A stretch of 64,000 nt of DNA from Clytia hemisphaerica (taxonomy: Eukaryota > Cnidaria > Hydrozoa > Leptothecata > Clytiidae), in the NCBI GenBank assembly GCA_902728285.1, contig CACVBU010000997.1:320747-384746 (forward strand), written 5' to 3'. The translations under genes were made by a program, and so were the position numbers. Positions 45,301 to 55,900 of this stretch are shown in pieces. The notes beneath the pieces are model-generated. The model did no database searches. It was not told the DNA's origin and worked only from the letters and a program-made list of their open reading frames with translations. How positions within the stretch are numbered: position 1 is the stretch's first letter; every line of letters begins with the position of its first letter.

Positions 45301-46408
45301 GTACATGGATGCCCAGGTCCACGCTATTTTTGCAAGTCTTTGATGGATTTCATTTTTACTGGTAATGCCGAACCAACTATCGATGAAATTCCAGATGCAG
45401 AAGTCAAACAAAAATTGCAAGCTATTGAGGAGTGTCTCGACGAGAAGTCTTTCCAAGACCTTATGAAAGACTTTTTTGAGCGATTCGATTCGGGCTATGT
45501 GGCTTCTCATGTAGCTTTTCAAGAAAAGGAGGAACTGATCAAAACCATGTCATATCACTACGTAATTTCCTGCGCTCACCAAGAAATCAGCCAATTCATC
45601 AGTGGTATTGAGACTGGATATGTTTTGTTAACATTGAAATGTCACGATGAGTTTAAGAAGGAATTTGTCTACGATGAAAATCTAATAACTGCCGATCGTG
45701 TAAAAAGAATATTTAAGGTAATTTGAATGACATTCACACCACCAATCCATTGTCAAAATAATATTAAAGCATGTGGACACGTTTTAAGCAATTTTTTAGC
45801 ATATCCTGTCATTTTGTACACCAAAAATATGCGTAGGTTATTTAGAGTGGTTCGTTACTATCAAGACTTTTCAAAAAATTGAAAAATGAAGAACCTCTTA
45901 TACTATGACTGCGTCCGCATGCATTTGCCTCTAGGTAGAATCAAATACAAAAATGTATTTTATCGAATCTTTATTAATAAGCTTGTGCATTCTGCTCTAA
46001 ATTTAATATGTTCATTCCACTTTTTAGAGAGTCGAATATTCGCAAGACGCATACCAACATGGTTTGGAGAAAGACGTTTATTTCAACTTTGTTACCATGT
46101 TTGAGACACTTGAGGACTCGCCAGTCGAAGTTGACTCACAAGATCTCGAAGACAAAATCACTATCAAAACGATTACATTGTCTGATGTGTTAAAATATCT
46201 AACCGGGTCAAGATTCCTCCCTTTGTATAGCGAGACGAAATACTCTGTAAAGTTTTGTCCCTCAGAACCTGGAAGACGCAGTTCGGCCAACAGCTGTGCC
46301 TGTGTGGTATATCTGCCGCTAAATTCAAGATATGTCAGCGAGGAAAACTTCACACATAACTTTTTAGAAGACATGATCGAGAATTCGAATAAATTTACAA
46401 TAGCTTGA
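35917..46408 (+). CDS. SAM-RING-HECT ubiquitin-ligase-like gene (11 exons visible, 5' end missing)
   Basis: Joining 35917-36304 with 40898-41142 (one exon split by a transposon), 41379-41498, 42356-42405, 42531-42596, 42749-42814, 42968-43033, 43186-43251, 44458-44520, 44733-45717 and 46028-46408 gives one open frame of 831 codons plus stop. Every junction is GT-AG and in phase. Domain order: SAM-like helical domain, unknown conserved region, CxxC zinc motif, Ser/Thr/Pro repeat linker, RING-type finger, HECT domain with catalytic Cys. HECT enzymes accept ubiquitin as a thioester and pass it to substrates. RING domains bind E2s, so having both in one chain is unusual. The overall style resembles G2E3-like HECT proteins, which carry PHD/RING-type fingers upstream of HECT. 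The first visible exon starts in phase 0 without an ATG, so at least one 5' exon is unidentified. Unless the 4.59-kb insertion is spliced, this allele is broken. Confidence 0.8.
37429..38176. mobile_element. 748-bp palindromic element with TGACGTCA sites
   Basis: The ends CTCGGGTGAAACAAGGCATG and their complement pair, and the pairing continues inward over most of the length. ATGACGTCAT-type sites occur near 37648, 37776, 37819 and 37946. The CTCGGG start and the CRE-like palindromes echo the 30835-31508 hairpin. AG lies on both sides, but no firm TSD is visible. Confidence 0.75.
38590..38770. repeat. CCAGGCCTGG-rich repeat
   Basis: Five copies of the CAGGCCTG core alternate with ACCCCGAAAATGGCCAT and GGAAATGGCCATTTACC. 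It is a local palindromic repeat of unknown origin in the core of the 4.59-kb element. Confidence 0.5.
39109..39444 (-). pseudogene. Protein-like fragment inside the 4.59-kb element, unrecognised
   Basis: A minus-strand frame of ~95 residues has normal composition (for example KVTEVQNVPTWTSCRKMPLK, SLTDADEVYDILINVGKIL, QRVTVDPPYYKST). The last ~15 residues run into ATACCGAAATACCGAA repeat and are spurious. There is no ATG at the start (TTG at 39444) and no recognised domain. It looks like an exon or gene fragment picked up by the transposon, or an accidental frame. Confidence 0.3.
40898..41142 (+). CDS. Same exon, 3' part, up to donor GTAAGT
   Basis: With one TGC removed, GTG C|AT GAA ATT TGC continues the reading frame from 36304. 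The product continues VHEICRQQFKIASTISTYLA, then a Lys/Glu-rich helix and an acidic patch (SSDDDNDDTYQ). The exon ends CAA|GTAAGT in phase 0. No domain name can be given. The alternative acceptor CTGCTCCCAG|ACT at 40890 inside the transposon terminus is also in frame with this exon. Confidence 0.7.
41379..41498 (+). CDS. 120-bp exon encoding a Cys-rich zinc motif
   Basis: The acceptor TTTTTCAG and donor CAA|GTAAGT are both phase 0. The 40 residues include CPICHCTSPPNTECVRC, a compact CxxCxC...CxxC knuckle likely to bind one zinc ion, followed by an acidic tail (ELEESLAADQ). A second copy of the donor context (CCAAGTAAGTATACCTTA) lies 24 bp downstream, a small local duplication. Confidence 0.7.
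41893..42233. mobile_element. hAT-like MITE in an intron, 8-bp TSD GCTTAGCC
   Basis: Termini are CCCGGGGGGGGGCACTGGG and its inverse. GCTTAGCC flanks both sides (41885-41892 and 42234-42241). The sub-terminal motif GGTATGTGCGGGCC is inverted at the other end (GGGCCCGCACATACC). Inside, CCTTACAGTGCA is repeated four or more times. Same family as 3291-3622. Confidence 0.85.
42356..43251 (+). repeat. Tandem exon array: one diverged and four near-identical 66-bp exons
   Basis: The exons at 42531, 42749, 42968 and 43186 are each 66 bp. Each is preceded by TTTGTTTACAG and followed by GTAAGATTTAAC, at 218-219 bp spacing, so exon and intron were duplicated together. A shorter relative (50 bp, 42356-42405) precedes them. 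All of the 66-bp exons are phase 2 at both ends, so any number can be joined in frame. Each adds 22 residues of the type ISAVPSHPRQPTTSSVNSVQ, a Ser/Thr/Pro/Gln linker. Copies differ at only a few bases even in the introns, indicating recent expansion. Confidence 0.88.
43252..44457 (+). other. 1.2-kb intron of the SAM-RING-HECT gene
   Basis: It lies between the donor GTAAGA after the last repeat exon and the acceptor TTTCATTTTAG. No feature was recognised inside. Confidence 0.6.
44458..44520 (+). CDS. 63-bp linker exon
   Basis: The acceptor ATTTTAG and donor GAT|GTAAGT give phase 2 in and phase 2 out. It encodes ATGAIDTTSDLASSVFRHSL and joins the repeat exons to the RING exon through a split ATG codon. 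Confidence 0.65.
44733..45717 (+). CDS. RING finger plus HECT N-lobe exon
   Basis: Acceptor ACTCAAG; donor AAG|GTAATT. A RING-type finger spans 44794-44913: CSIC, then 13 residues, then SCKCRFHRICLEMW and CPTC. The fourth ligand position is Cys, not the usual His (C-x-C-x2-H-x2-C), an uncommon variant. The HECT N-lobe follows, with the diagnostic GGPTREYFSEIFDLF and FGYITALALVHG. It is shorter and more diverged than NEDD4-type HECTs and is closest in style to G2E3-like proteins. Confidence 0.88.
46028..46408 (+). CDS. HECT C-lobe exon with catalytic cysteine
   Basis: The acceptor TTTTTTAG is in phase 0 with the preceding donor across a 310-bp intron. It encodes RVEYSQDAYQHGLEKDVYF, then YLTGSRFLPL, then RRSSANSCACVVYLPLNSRY. 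Cys at 46295-46297 occupies the thioester position of the HECT consensus (A-x-T/S-C followed by LP). The frame ends at TGA 46406-46408. C-lobe and active Cys appear intact. Confidence 0.85.
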   Translation, partial: RVEYSQDAYQHGLEKDVYFNFVTMFETLEDSPVEVDSQDLEDKITIKTITLSDVLKYLTGSRFLPLYSETKYSVKFCPSEPGRRSSANSCACVVYLPLNSRYVSEENFTHNFLEDMIENSNKFTIA

Positions 46409-49400
46409 ATATCTTTAGGAAATCCTATGTCAACTGTTGCTTCTTTTCTCTTTAAACTTTATGTGCGATTTTCATTTTGTTTTGTTTTGAATTTTTAGTT
46501 TTATCTTTAGAAAAAAAACTTGCTATTACCTTGATTCCTTTTTCATTGACCATTTAATCAATAGGTTTTGCCAAGAAAGTAACTGGAAAAGAACTTGTCA
46601 TTTTGATGAGTAAAGGGTTTCGTGTAAAACCTGAATGTTGCCACATCTCTAGTTGAGTCTTAGGCCAAACACTTTAACTGTTGTTTTATAGGAGGGGTGC
46701 CAATTTTTTAACTCTTCGTAAAAAGATTTTAAATCTATCAATAGGATGTTTTTTGCCATCCAAATCACAAATCAATCAAAAACTTTACTGTTGGTAGTTG
46801 TTAAACATAAAGGGTGGTGAAATAATGCAAAAGCAAACGGAGATTTGGCTATTTTAGTAGACTTTCTTAAGTTTTTGGAAGATGTGAGATATTTCATTTA
46901 ATTAAAAAACGAAATGTAATATATAATTTATTATCCGATAACATAGAGAAGGATATTTGTTTTTGTTAAAATTTTTAGTTTTTTAAGATTTTTGATGATT
47001 TTTAAATGTAAAGTAACGTTATGTTTTTGAGAGAAATTATTTTATGTTTGTTGCCCTCGGGGGTTTGAGCAGACGGTGCCTATGGAACCGGACCGTAGAG
47101 AGACTAAATTTTGACAAACTATGATAAAACCCGGTGAATAAAACGAAGCCTCTCTTAGAGTCGAGGAGCTTAAAAACCGATGATTAAGGTCCGCACATAC
47201 CCGATACCCATTTTGCCTAGGTACCCTTTATTAAGATACCCCCTCCCCAGGTTGTGACCTTATGTGGAACTCACTCCTTTCAATTTTCAATCATTCGGTT
47301 TCAATTTTTAAGCAGTCTTCGACCCACGAATTTACTTTTTACTCCTTTATTGTTACATGGGGATATTTAATACCAACTTTAATACCCCTTGTTTTTTAAG
47401 CAATTGCTGGAATTTTTTTGTTAGAAGTGTATTTATTATAGATCGTTTTTCAATATTTCATAATTCCATCGTTTACGTTTTACTTTAACGACGTTTGTAG
47501 AAACATTTTTAGTATTAAGAAAGGGAAAGCACACATTCAGCATTTTCTGAGAAGACCTGTATACCCTGTACATATATATTTTTTAAAGTTTATTTTCTCA
47601 TATATTTTAGATAAAATATTAAAAACATGATATTTATATTATTTTACATTAGATTTTAGACATGAAATTTCGATTTGATATATATGCATTCGTTTATATT
47701 TTTATTTTGTTTACGAGGTATTTTTATTGTTAAAGTCTTTTTTTAATGTAGCTCCTAACGTTTTAACACGCTTCTCCTCGACCAGAAATGTTTTAAAAAC
47801 TAGTGATAACCCGTTGGAAAGATAGTTTTAATTGGATCATTATTTAATAATAACATATAAAAGTTGTCCAACTAATCTTCTTGTATCTTAAATAGACCAA
47901 AAATTATACTATCAAAAGCTAAAAAAGATGCGCGTATTAGGCAGTTTTAGGCCTACTTTGAAAAGTTGTATATTAATTTTATGACGAATAAAAATTCTCT
48001 TGTGATAGAATAGTTAGAATCTCATCGTAACATTTTCCTTTGTTTACATTTCACTTTTATAACGACTCTTGTAGGTAGTATTAAGAAAGCCTTCATTGTC
48101 ACTTTTAGACTCTTCTCGTCCCTCCTTTTTGTTTTTGTAACAACCACTCAAATGAAACGTAAACGCCGTATAGACATTTGTTATTTTATTATTTTGTTGT
48201 TTATTACATTTTTCACGTTCACATTTTTACTTTTATTTAGTTAAGATTGAAATATAGTTCTGTTTTATCTTCAACTTTCACTTTGGTTCTAGTGTCATTT
48301 GTTTTTTTTTTACCTATCTGGAGGTCGTCCTATAAATTAAACTTTGCCTATCCGTCCGTTTGTTTATTCTTTCGTTCTTCTGTTATGAGCTTTTCCCAGG
48401 ATTGGTTCATTAGTACTTTTGCATGAAAATTTCGCAATCATTTTAATTCTGCAGTTTTTTTTGCCCGTTGACCCAAAAAATCGCATTTCCCGGCATTTTA
48501 ATTTTGCGGTTGAGCTTTAAAATCGTTTTTCGCTTCATTTTAATTCCGCAGTTTTCCGAACTCGACCGAAAAACTGCGACATTTTCATTCAATAAAGTAT
48601 TTCTGATTTTTTGAAAACTGAAGGGGTAACTATAAACCCGATTTTCGGAAAAAAATATTTGGGCAAAAAACAGGCCAAAAATGACGATTTTTTAATTTTT
48701 TGATTTTTTTTAGTTATTTTTGCTTTATAAAAAACCTAAATACAAGCCAAACTTTTCAATATCTTTCCGGAATTAGTTCATTAGTTTTTCCGATTTTTTG
48801 CAGTGCAGGTGCAGAATCAAAAAGTGCGACGTAGAACTTTTTAAAAATGAATTATTTTGAGCCAGAAAAGGCCCCAATTTTGATATTTTTCGAAAGGTTC
48901 AATAGTCTGACGATGACCTCCGCTTTATAAGTACGATGGCCCCTAAGGCTCACCACGCACTTCCAGTTCTTATAAAATTTGTGAATATTTTAGAGAAGCA
49001 AAAGTCTCCCTCGAAAGATAGCCGTTTGGTCAGCAAAATAGATACCGAGTTGTAATAGATGAGTTGATGATAATAGCGAAATAATTTGTGGTTTGACAAG
49101 TTGTAAATCTTGTTGATTTACTGGAGGAAATGGCTGTGGGGAACATGATGAACGAGAAATATGGAGACAGTAAAATGTACGATAAGCTAGATAAATTCTT
49201 CTTTCAGTGTAACGTCTTAATTTTTAACTTCGTAACTCGCGCCCCATTATGGAAGCAGACAAAAACAGCACGAGAAAAGACTAGGCCGAGACTATAGACT
49301 AAGAGTCCGGCAACCGACAAAAGAAAATAAGAAAACGAAAGTGAAAGTAGTCGTCAAATATCGACAAATCTAGTCTGTGTTTCAAATACTAGGTCACAAT

Positions 49401-49840
49401 GTGGATCTAAACCACACTGAAACGACCGCCTTCCATCACGCATCACGCTCGTGAAAGAGCGCGCGCACATTATTAACGCCTACATGTCATCTCCAGTACA
49501 TTTTAGATTATTCATTGAAAACAGATTACAATATAGTCATTTTTTATGTCTCGATTATTCAATTCCGAATAAAAGACATTCAGGGAAAAAAAAGAGAAAC
49601 ACCTGGGTAATCTAGTTAAAAAAACCGAAAGTAAATGGTAGACAAAGTAATGAGCCAAGGCAAAACGAGATTAGCGTACCACTATGAAAGAAACCGCCTC
49701 CGGCGGTCGATAACAACATTTTTTGATGAAAAAACAAAGTTGATATTTGGTCACTTTTTGCTTCCCCGATTCAAACGAAAGACGAATTAATGTAAAATAA
49801 CAGCGATCATAAAAGTCTGGCTTCCATTCGCAAAAAGATC
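46409..49840. other. 3.4-kb intergenic stretch without recognised genes
   Basis: AT-rich, with long T tracts and no supported exon. At 47053-47250 there is a remnant of the CCCGGGG-type MITE (CCTCGGGGGTTTG and AGGTCCGCACATACCCG motifs). At 48600-48900 there are degenerate repeats with AATTAGTTCATTAGTTTTTC, related to those at 2.8-7.1 kb. Confidence 0.5.
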
Positions 49841-49858
49841 GGATCACGTGTCAAATAT

Positions 49859-50800
49859 TTGAAAAATGAGCATTTTAAACAAGAAGCTGAAAAGATAAAT
49901 GTCGTAGCGGTCAATCGTGAAATAGAGAAACTGTTTGCGCAAGCCAAAAATCAGCAAACAACTCTCAAACCAATCAATAGCGCGTGTCCACCCGATAAAA
50001 TGTTGGATCATTTCAATCCAGATGATCCATCTAAAACACGAACACCTGATGAATTGACCGAGGAAAACCTCGCCCAGCCTCTGTAGAAGAACTCCGTGCA
50101 CTCTCAGACAATACCCCAATCATCGACACCCCTCCCTCTGCAGAAGTAATTCAGAAACACCTGAAAGAGCTCAAAGCAAATAAGGCAAGTAATGACATCG
50201 ACATCGTCTAATGACCAATCTTTGGGAAAACCTTGACCTCCCTGTATCCTGGGTGACCCCACAAAATACAGAGGTATCAGTATTGGCTCTACTGTGTGTA
50301 AACCTACCATAAACATTATCCTTAGCAGACTTCAAAATTGGTATGAATCCCAGTTGTCTGATCATCAAAATGGATTCCGTAAAAACCGTGGAACTACCGA
50401 TGGAAAATACAGCATCAAAAGGATACAACAAATATCTCATCGCAAAATGCAACCAATCTTTTTAATGTTCGTAGACTTATCGGCGGCCTTCGACCATATC
50501 CCTCGTAGATGGTTATTCAAATCGATACAATTGCGTTTCAGACCTAATCAACTACCAAAAATGATAAATATTCTCAACATTCTTTATGAGAAAACTTCAT
50601 TGACGTATGAGGAAAATACGTTTACGACTTCGTCAGGGTTTAGACAAAGTGGCCCAGAGAGTCCTCTCCTTTTCAACCTTTACATAGACTTCGTTATGCG
50701 TCTCCTCATCGAAAAGGAGAAAAAGGAAAGAATTGATTTTTTTGAACATTCGTACCGTATTAATATGAAATCGTTCACCAGAGATGAAAGAGCGGCTCTT
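49859..50800 (+). pseudogene. Decayed LINE reverse-transcriptase fragment
   Basis: Two frames carry one protein, shifted between about 50080 and 50290. The first (49859-50086) resembles the region just before the RT core (MLDHFNPDDPSKTRTPDELT). The second (50294-50800) has QNGFRKNRGTTDGKYSIKRI, the palm aspartate in FVDLSAAFDHIPRRWLF, and GFRQSGPESPLLFNLYIDFV. No YADD box is reached before a younger LINE interrupts it; the frame seems to resume after 51667. Family is uncertain; the PESPLLFNLYID signature is of a type seen in RTE-like animal elements. Confidence 0.75.
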
Positions 50801-51656
50801 TTTTTTTTTTTTCTTTATTGAAACATAAACACAGGGTACATTACGAACATATAATACAAAATACTACTGAAACATTAATATAGTCCCTCCCTCCGCTAGA
50901 AACTTAAGTTATATCGCCAGAGGTAAGGCTATGAAGAAAGCAAAAAGTAAAACAAGGTGTGACGTGGAGTGAGCTATGGTTGTAGTAGACTAAAATAACG
51001 CACCACTGAACCTTCAAGATTCATGGATATATTCAACGACAGAAAGAATTATAGTTTGATTTAAAATTAAAGTCAAGCTTTCATCACCGTATAATAGAAC
51101 CCGACAAAAATAAGAAGGGTTTAGTGGGAGGAAAATAATACCTAAGTCTTGTAGTTTGTCGAATAGAGATTGTCTCGCATGGGAATATATAGAGCAGTGC
51201 AGAAAAAAGTGCTGAGTATTTTCAACTGAGTTAGTTCGACAACCACAAAAAGGGTCTAAAGTATCACGAAAACCATGCCTAAATTTGTGCTCGTTGAGAT
51301 GACTGAACCCTACCCGAAGTCGATTTAGAAAGACTTTACCTTGATTGTCAGAAACATCAAAAACACGAGATTGTTTGGGTCTCAAAAATTCTAAAATTGC
51401 ATTCTTAAAAGTCTTAACAGAAGGTAGATCTCTTATATTCGCGTCCAGGACATTCCACTGTGATATGCAGTAAGGAAAAAAAGTATTACGAAAACGCTCA
51501 GTTCGTATATTAAGAGGATGAATAGGATTTCTTGTTTTTATGTTAACCGGCTCTGTAAGCCTTGCTGGCAGATAGTTACGTAAGTAAGATGGAGCTTAGT
51601 TATTTATGATTTTATAGAAAAATATCATTCTTCTGGCAAAGAGTATATTCTCTCCT
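50801..51656 (-). mobile_element. 5'-truncated LINE, antisense, 11-bp TSD GAGCGGCTCTT
   Basis: The poly(A) tail appears as a T-run at about 50801-50812. The opposite end is truncated. GAGCGGCTCTT flanks both sides (50790-50800 and 51657-51667). The minus strand encodes only the C-terminus of a LINE protein: RTERFRNTFFPYCISQWNVL, then LNRLRVGFSHLNEHKFRHGF, then a Cys/His cluster (CGC...HFFLHC) at 51014-51385. The long A-tail and TSD are the hallmarks of target-primed reverse transcription. Confidence 0.85.
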
Positions 51657-51694
51657 GAGCGGCTCTTAGAGAGCAAGGGAAAAAGCTCGCTGGA

Positions 51695-52060
51695 AAATTA
51701 ATTAACTGAAGAGGGGTGGATTCTTAAACTGAAAAGGGGCGGATTGTTAAACTGAAGAGGGGGGCGGATTCTTAAACTGAAAAGGAGCGGATTCTTAAAC
51801 AGTAGGGGTGGATTGTTAAACTGAAGAGGGGCGGATTGTTAAACTGAAGAGGGGCAGATTGTTAAACTGAAGAGGGGCAGATTGTTAAACTGAAGAGGAG
51901 CGGATTCTTAAACAGTAGGGGTGGATTCTTTAACTGAAGGGGGGCGGATTCTTAAACAGTAGGGGTGGATTCTTTAACTGAAGGGGGGCGGATTCTTAAA
52001 CAGTAGGGGTGGATTCTTTAACTGAAGGGGGGCGGATTCTTAAACAGTTTTTGGTCAGTA
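51695..52060. repeat. ~21-23 bp minisatellite (GGGGCGGATTCTTAAACTGA)
   Basis: About 15 tandem copies of GGCGGATT(C/G)TTAAACTGAAG with small variants (GTGGATTCTTTAACTGAAGG, AACAGTAGGG). The array fades into GGCGGATTTGGCGGATTTTG at 52232. Confidence 0.85.
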
Positions 52061-52439
52061 AAATACGTTGGGGGGCGGATTCTTTAACAGTTCTGTTCAC
52101 TGTTAAAGAATCCAACCAGCGACCACGATAACCGGACCTGATCCTTACTTTTAAATATCTAAAAAAAAGAGCATTTTCCCTCCTTTTATGAAGCATTTTT
52201 AAAGTAAGAAATTTTGGTGTGAAGAAAATTTGGCGGATTTGGCGGATTTTGCCGAAATTAAGTTCCCGCCAAAATTTATATTTTCCACCATCCGCCAAAT
52301 TAAGTTCCCGCCAAATTTAAGTTTTCTTATATTTTTTTTGGTTTTTCACCACTAATTAGGTCAACATTTTCACATAGTCGAACGTGCGCAACGCACTGGG
52401 CTCAACTTCAGTGGCTTCAAATCATTCATAGGCCCAATT

Positions 52440-52923
52440 GTAGACCCAAAGATATTCACCCAATGAACAAGTGTGCCAAATTTCAACCAAATCCGATCAT
52501 TTTGGAGGCCTGTAGACTGCTCCAAAGCTTTAGCCTCGTTTTGGCAAAAAAAACGTTCCCAGGCCCCAAAAATCAAAATTTTTGAAAAATGCAAAAAGCA
52601 ACCCCAGATATTCACCCAAGGAACAAGTGTGCAAAATTTCAGCCAAATCGAACAATTTTTGAAGTCTCCAGGCTGCCCCAAAGTTTTAGCCTCGTTTTGG
52701 CGAAAAACTTGTCCCCAGGCCCCAAAAATCAAAATTTTCAAAAAATGAAAAAAACACCCCAGATATTCACCCAAGGAACAAGTGTGCAAAATTTCAGCCA
52801 AATCGAATAATTTTTGAAGTCTCCAGGCGCTGCCCCAAAGTTTTAGCCTCGTTTTGGCGAAAAACCCGTCCCCAGGCCCAAAAAATCAAAATTTTTAAAA
52901 AATGAAAAAAATACCCCCAGATA
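52440..52923. repeat. ~155-bp tandem array, split by a LINE
   Basis: CACCCAAGGAACAAGTGTGC recurs at about 52453 (variant), 52610 and 52764, and again just after the LINE at 57109. Units share GAAGTCTCCAGGCTGCCCCA and TTTTAGCCTCGTTTTGGC. Long frames on both strands (52370-52801 minus, 52473-52748 plus) are products of the repeat. Confidence 0.8.
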
Positions 52924-55900
52924 ATCATTATCACTTTGGCTGTCATAGAGTAAAGACGTGTTTTGAGAGCTCTAATTATTTCGAGATTACTCATTTTTTC
53001 TGACAGTCAAGTGATAATACTTTTTTCTTTTTCGTCATGTTTTCTGACGTTTTTTACAACAGTTTTTTTCAAAACTACCCTTTTCTTTCATTTTCTTTAT
53101 TCATCTCTTTTATTTTCTTTACCATGTTTACTTTGTTTGGTTTTCATATCACTTTTAGTTTTCGTTTCGGCTGTTTCGTTTTTGTTTGTATCTTTGTTAA
53201 TCACTTCAGTGTGAGAAAGGATGCTGTTAATGTTATTTCTAAAAAATATATTATACATAGGACAAGCAGAGATGTTAATCACTTCAGTGTGGAAAATCCT
53301 GCCATATTTTGGACAAGCAGAGATGTTAATCACTTAAGTGTTGAAAATCCTGCAATAAATTTCTCCATCCTAAAGAACATCACATATAGTGGGATTGTTC
53401 TGTCAGGTGACACGCGAAATAACCAAAGCGAACCCATATATCTTATTTATAATCTTTATAAGAACTTCGTATTTGGTAGAAAATTAAGAAATTTGAGTAG
53501 ATTCTCCTCTCTAATTTTCTGCGCAATCACAACACTCCTCAAAGTCTTCGGATCAAGAGGTGTCAGATTGCTTAATTACCGCGTAACTGACACTCCCCAG
53601 AGGGTACTTATCAAAAGAAAGCGACCTAAATCGCGAAGGCTTAGAGTAATTACATTATTCTCACTTTTGATAATTGTCATGATTAGATCTAATAATGACA
53701 CCTCCACTACGGAGAAACCCTCGAATCTTAGTCACGAATCTTTCGATCTTGTAAACGATATGTCATCACTTTTTATACTGTCCAAAGGCAAACCTCTGCG
53801 GGTAAATCTCTTTCTTGTCCTTTTACTATCTGGAGATATTGAAACCAACCCAGGGCCCTCCACCACAAATAAAATGATCTGTGACCTTTGTGTCCGGACT
53901 ATTGCAAAGAATACTAACCCAGTAGTATGTTCTGAGTGTCGAAGTCTCTTTCATAGGAGCTGCTCTGGTATCACTGTAACTTTTCATAAAAAGATTTTGC
54001 GAAATGAAAAATCCTATGCTTGTCAGAGCTGTTATCTTAACGCTCTACCTTTTCCCGACGACGACTTTGTTGAAACCATCGAAGATGAAGAAGTACCTAT
54101 TGAGTTGAATCTAAATGAAAACCTAAAGTTAACTCAAGAAGGTAGTCTGAATATTGCACACTTGAATATTAACGGTCTTCGTTCTAAGATAACCTTTCTC
54201 AAAATCTTTCTTCGACAACATAAATTTGATATTCTCTGCCTAAACGAAACCAAAATTGATTCATCCGTCGCAACCTCTGAAATCTCTATTCCCGGATATA
54301 AAACCTTTAGACAGGATAGAAGCTGTCATGGAGGGGGTGTCCTCATTTATGCTTCTGAACATCTAACTCCAAAGAAGCAAGCAAATATTTCCAACAAGGC
54401 TCTTGAAATTCTTTGGGTTGAGATAAAACGGAAAAAGGCTAAATCTATATATGTTTGTTCATTGTACCGTCCGCCAATCAAAGGTAATAATGTAGAGTTG
54501 GTAGAAAAATATAAGACATTTTTAATAACTTGCTTCAGTAAAATCCCAAAGAACTCGGAAGTTTTTATACTAGGAGATTTTAACTGTGACATGCTGCGGA
54601 GAAACCATCTCTCTTCTACCGTCCACGATCTATGTAAAGATAAATCTTTAGTTCAGCATGTCGAATCACCCACCAGGGTGACTCAAACTTCATCTACTTT
54701 GATTGATCTGATTCTGTCTAATAGTAAAGAGGCAACTGAGTGCCAAGTCATTGACATGGGTTTAAGTGACCACTCACTTGTTTGTATCAAAAGGTCGAAA
54801 ATTAAAATTCAAAAATCACCAAGGTTTCTCACTTCCAGATCTTTCAAAAATTTCAACCAAGAGGCGTTTCTAGATGATCTAGGAAACCGTGATTGGTCGA
54901 AAGTAATCCATACGAACAATGTTGATACTGCTGTCTCCCAGTTCAATGAAAATATCCTCGAGATATTAAATCGTCACGCTCCTTTAACCAAAAAGAGGTT
55001 GCGCGATTCCAGCCCTCACTGGGTTACAGAAGAGCTTCTAGATGCAATAAAAAGAAGGGATTATCTGAAAAAAATTGCATCCAGGACGAAAACTGTTATT
55101 GATTGGAACAGATTCAAAAAACAGAGAAACTATGTCATTAGTTTGAATAATCGACTTAAAAAGGGACACTATCAACGCGTGCTTGATGAAAACAAGTCAA
55201 ATTCCAAGAAACTTTGGAAAACTCTAAATCACCTTGTCCCAAATGACAAGAAATCAAACAACTCACCCCAATTCATCACAGATGATAAAGGGGTCGAAAT
55301 TTCTGACAGTAAAGAAATTGCTGAAAAATTCAATTCCTTCTTTGTCTCAGTTGGCTCAAAGTTAGCAGCTGCATTTAACTTCTCTCGTACTGATCACATC
55401 TGTCCGTCTGTCTGCTCTAACTCCTTCATCTTCAGTAATGTCTCTCTGGCGACTGTACAAAAATTGATTAAGGAGCTAGATAATGATAAATCTACAGGAC
55501 TAGATGGTATTTGTGTCAAATCACTGAAGCTTGGTTCTCCTATCCTCTCGTTCTACCTTTCTCACATCTTCAATCTGTCTCTTAGAACAGGGGCTGTCCC
55601 AGAAACTTGGAAACAAAAAAGGGTAACCCCTGTGTTCAAAAAAGGTGAAGTGGACAGTGTCAATAACTACAGACCAATCTCCATCCTCCCAATCACAATG
55701 AAGGTTTTTGAGAAAGTAGTTCATGAACAAGTTTCGACTTTCCTTGACAACAATAAGATCCTGAATCCATCACAATCAGGATTTCGATACGGACACTCAA
55801 CGGACACTGCAGTTATCTGCGTTTCCGATTTCATTCTTGATGAGTTAGCAAATGGAAAGTATGTAGGGGCTGTTCTTGTCGACCTTAAAAAGGCATTCGA

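Noticed and set aside
52370..52801. Coding regions of 70-143 codons on both strands
   Set aside because: Frames repeat with the ~155-bp unit and appear on both strands, so they are products of the tandem repeat.
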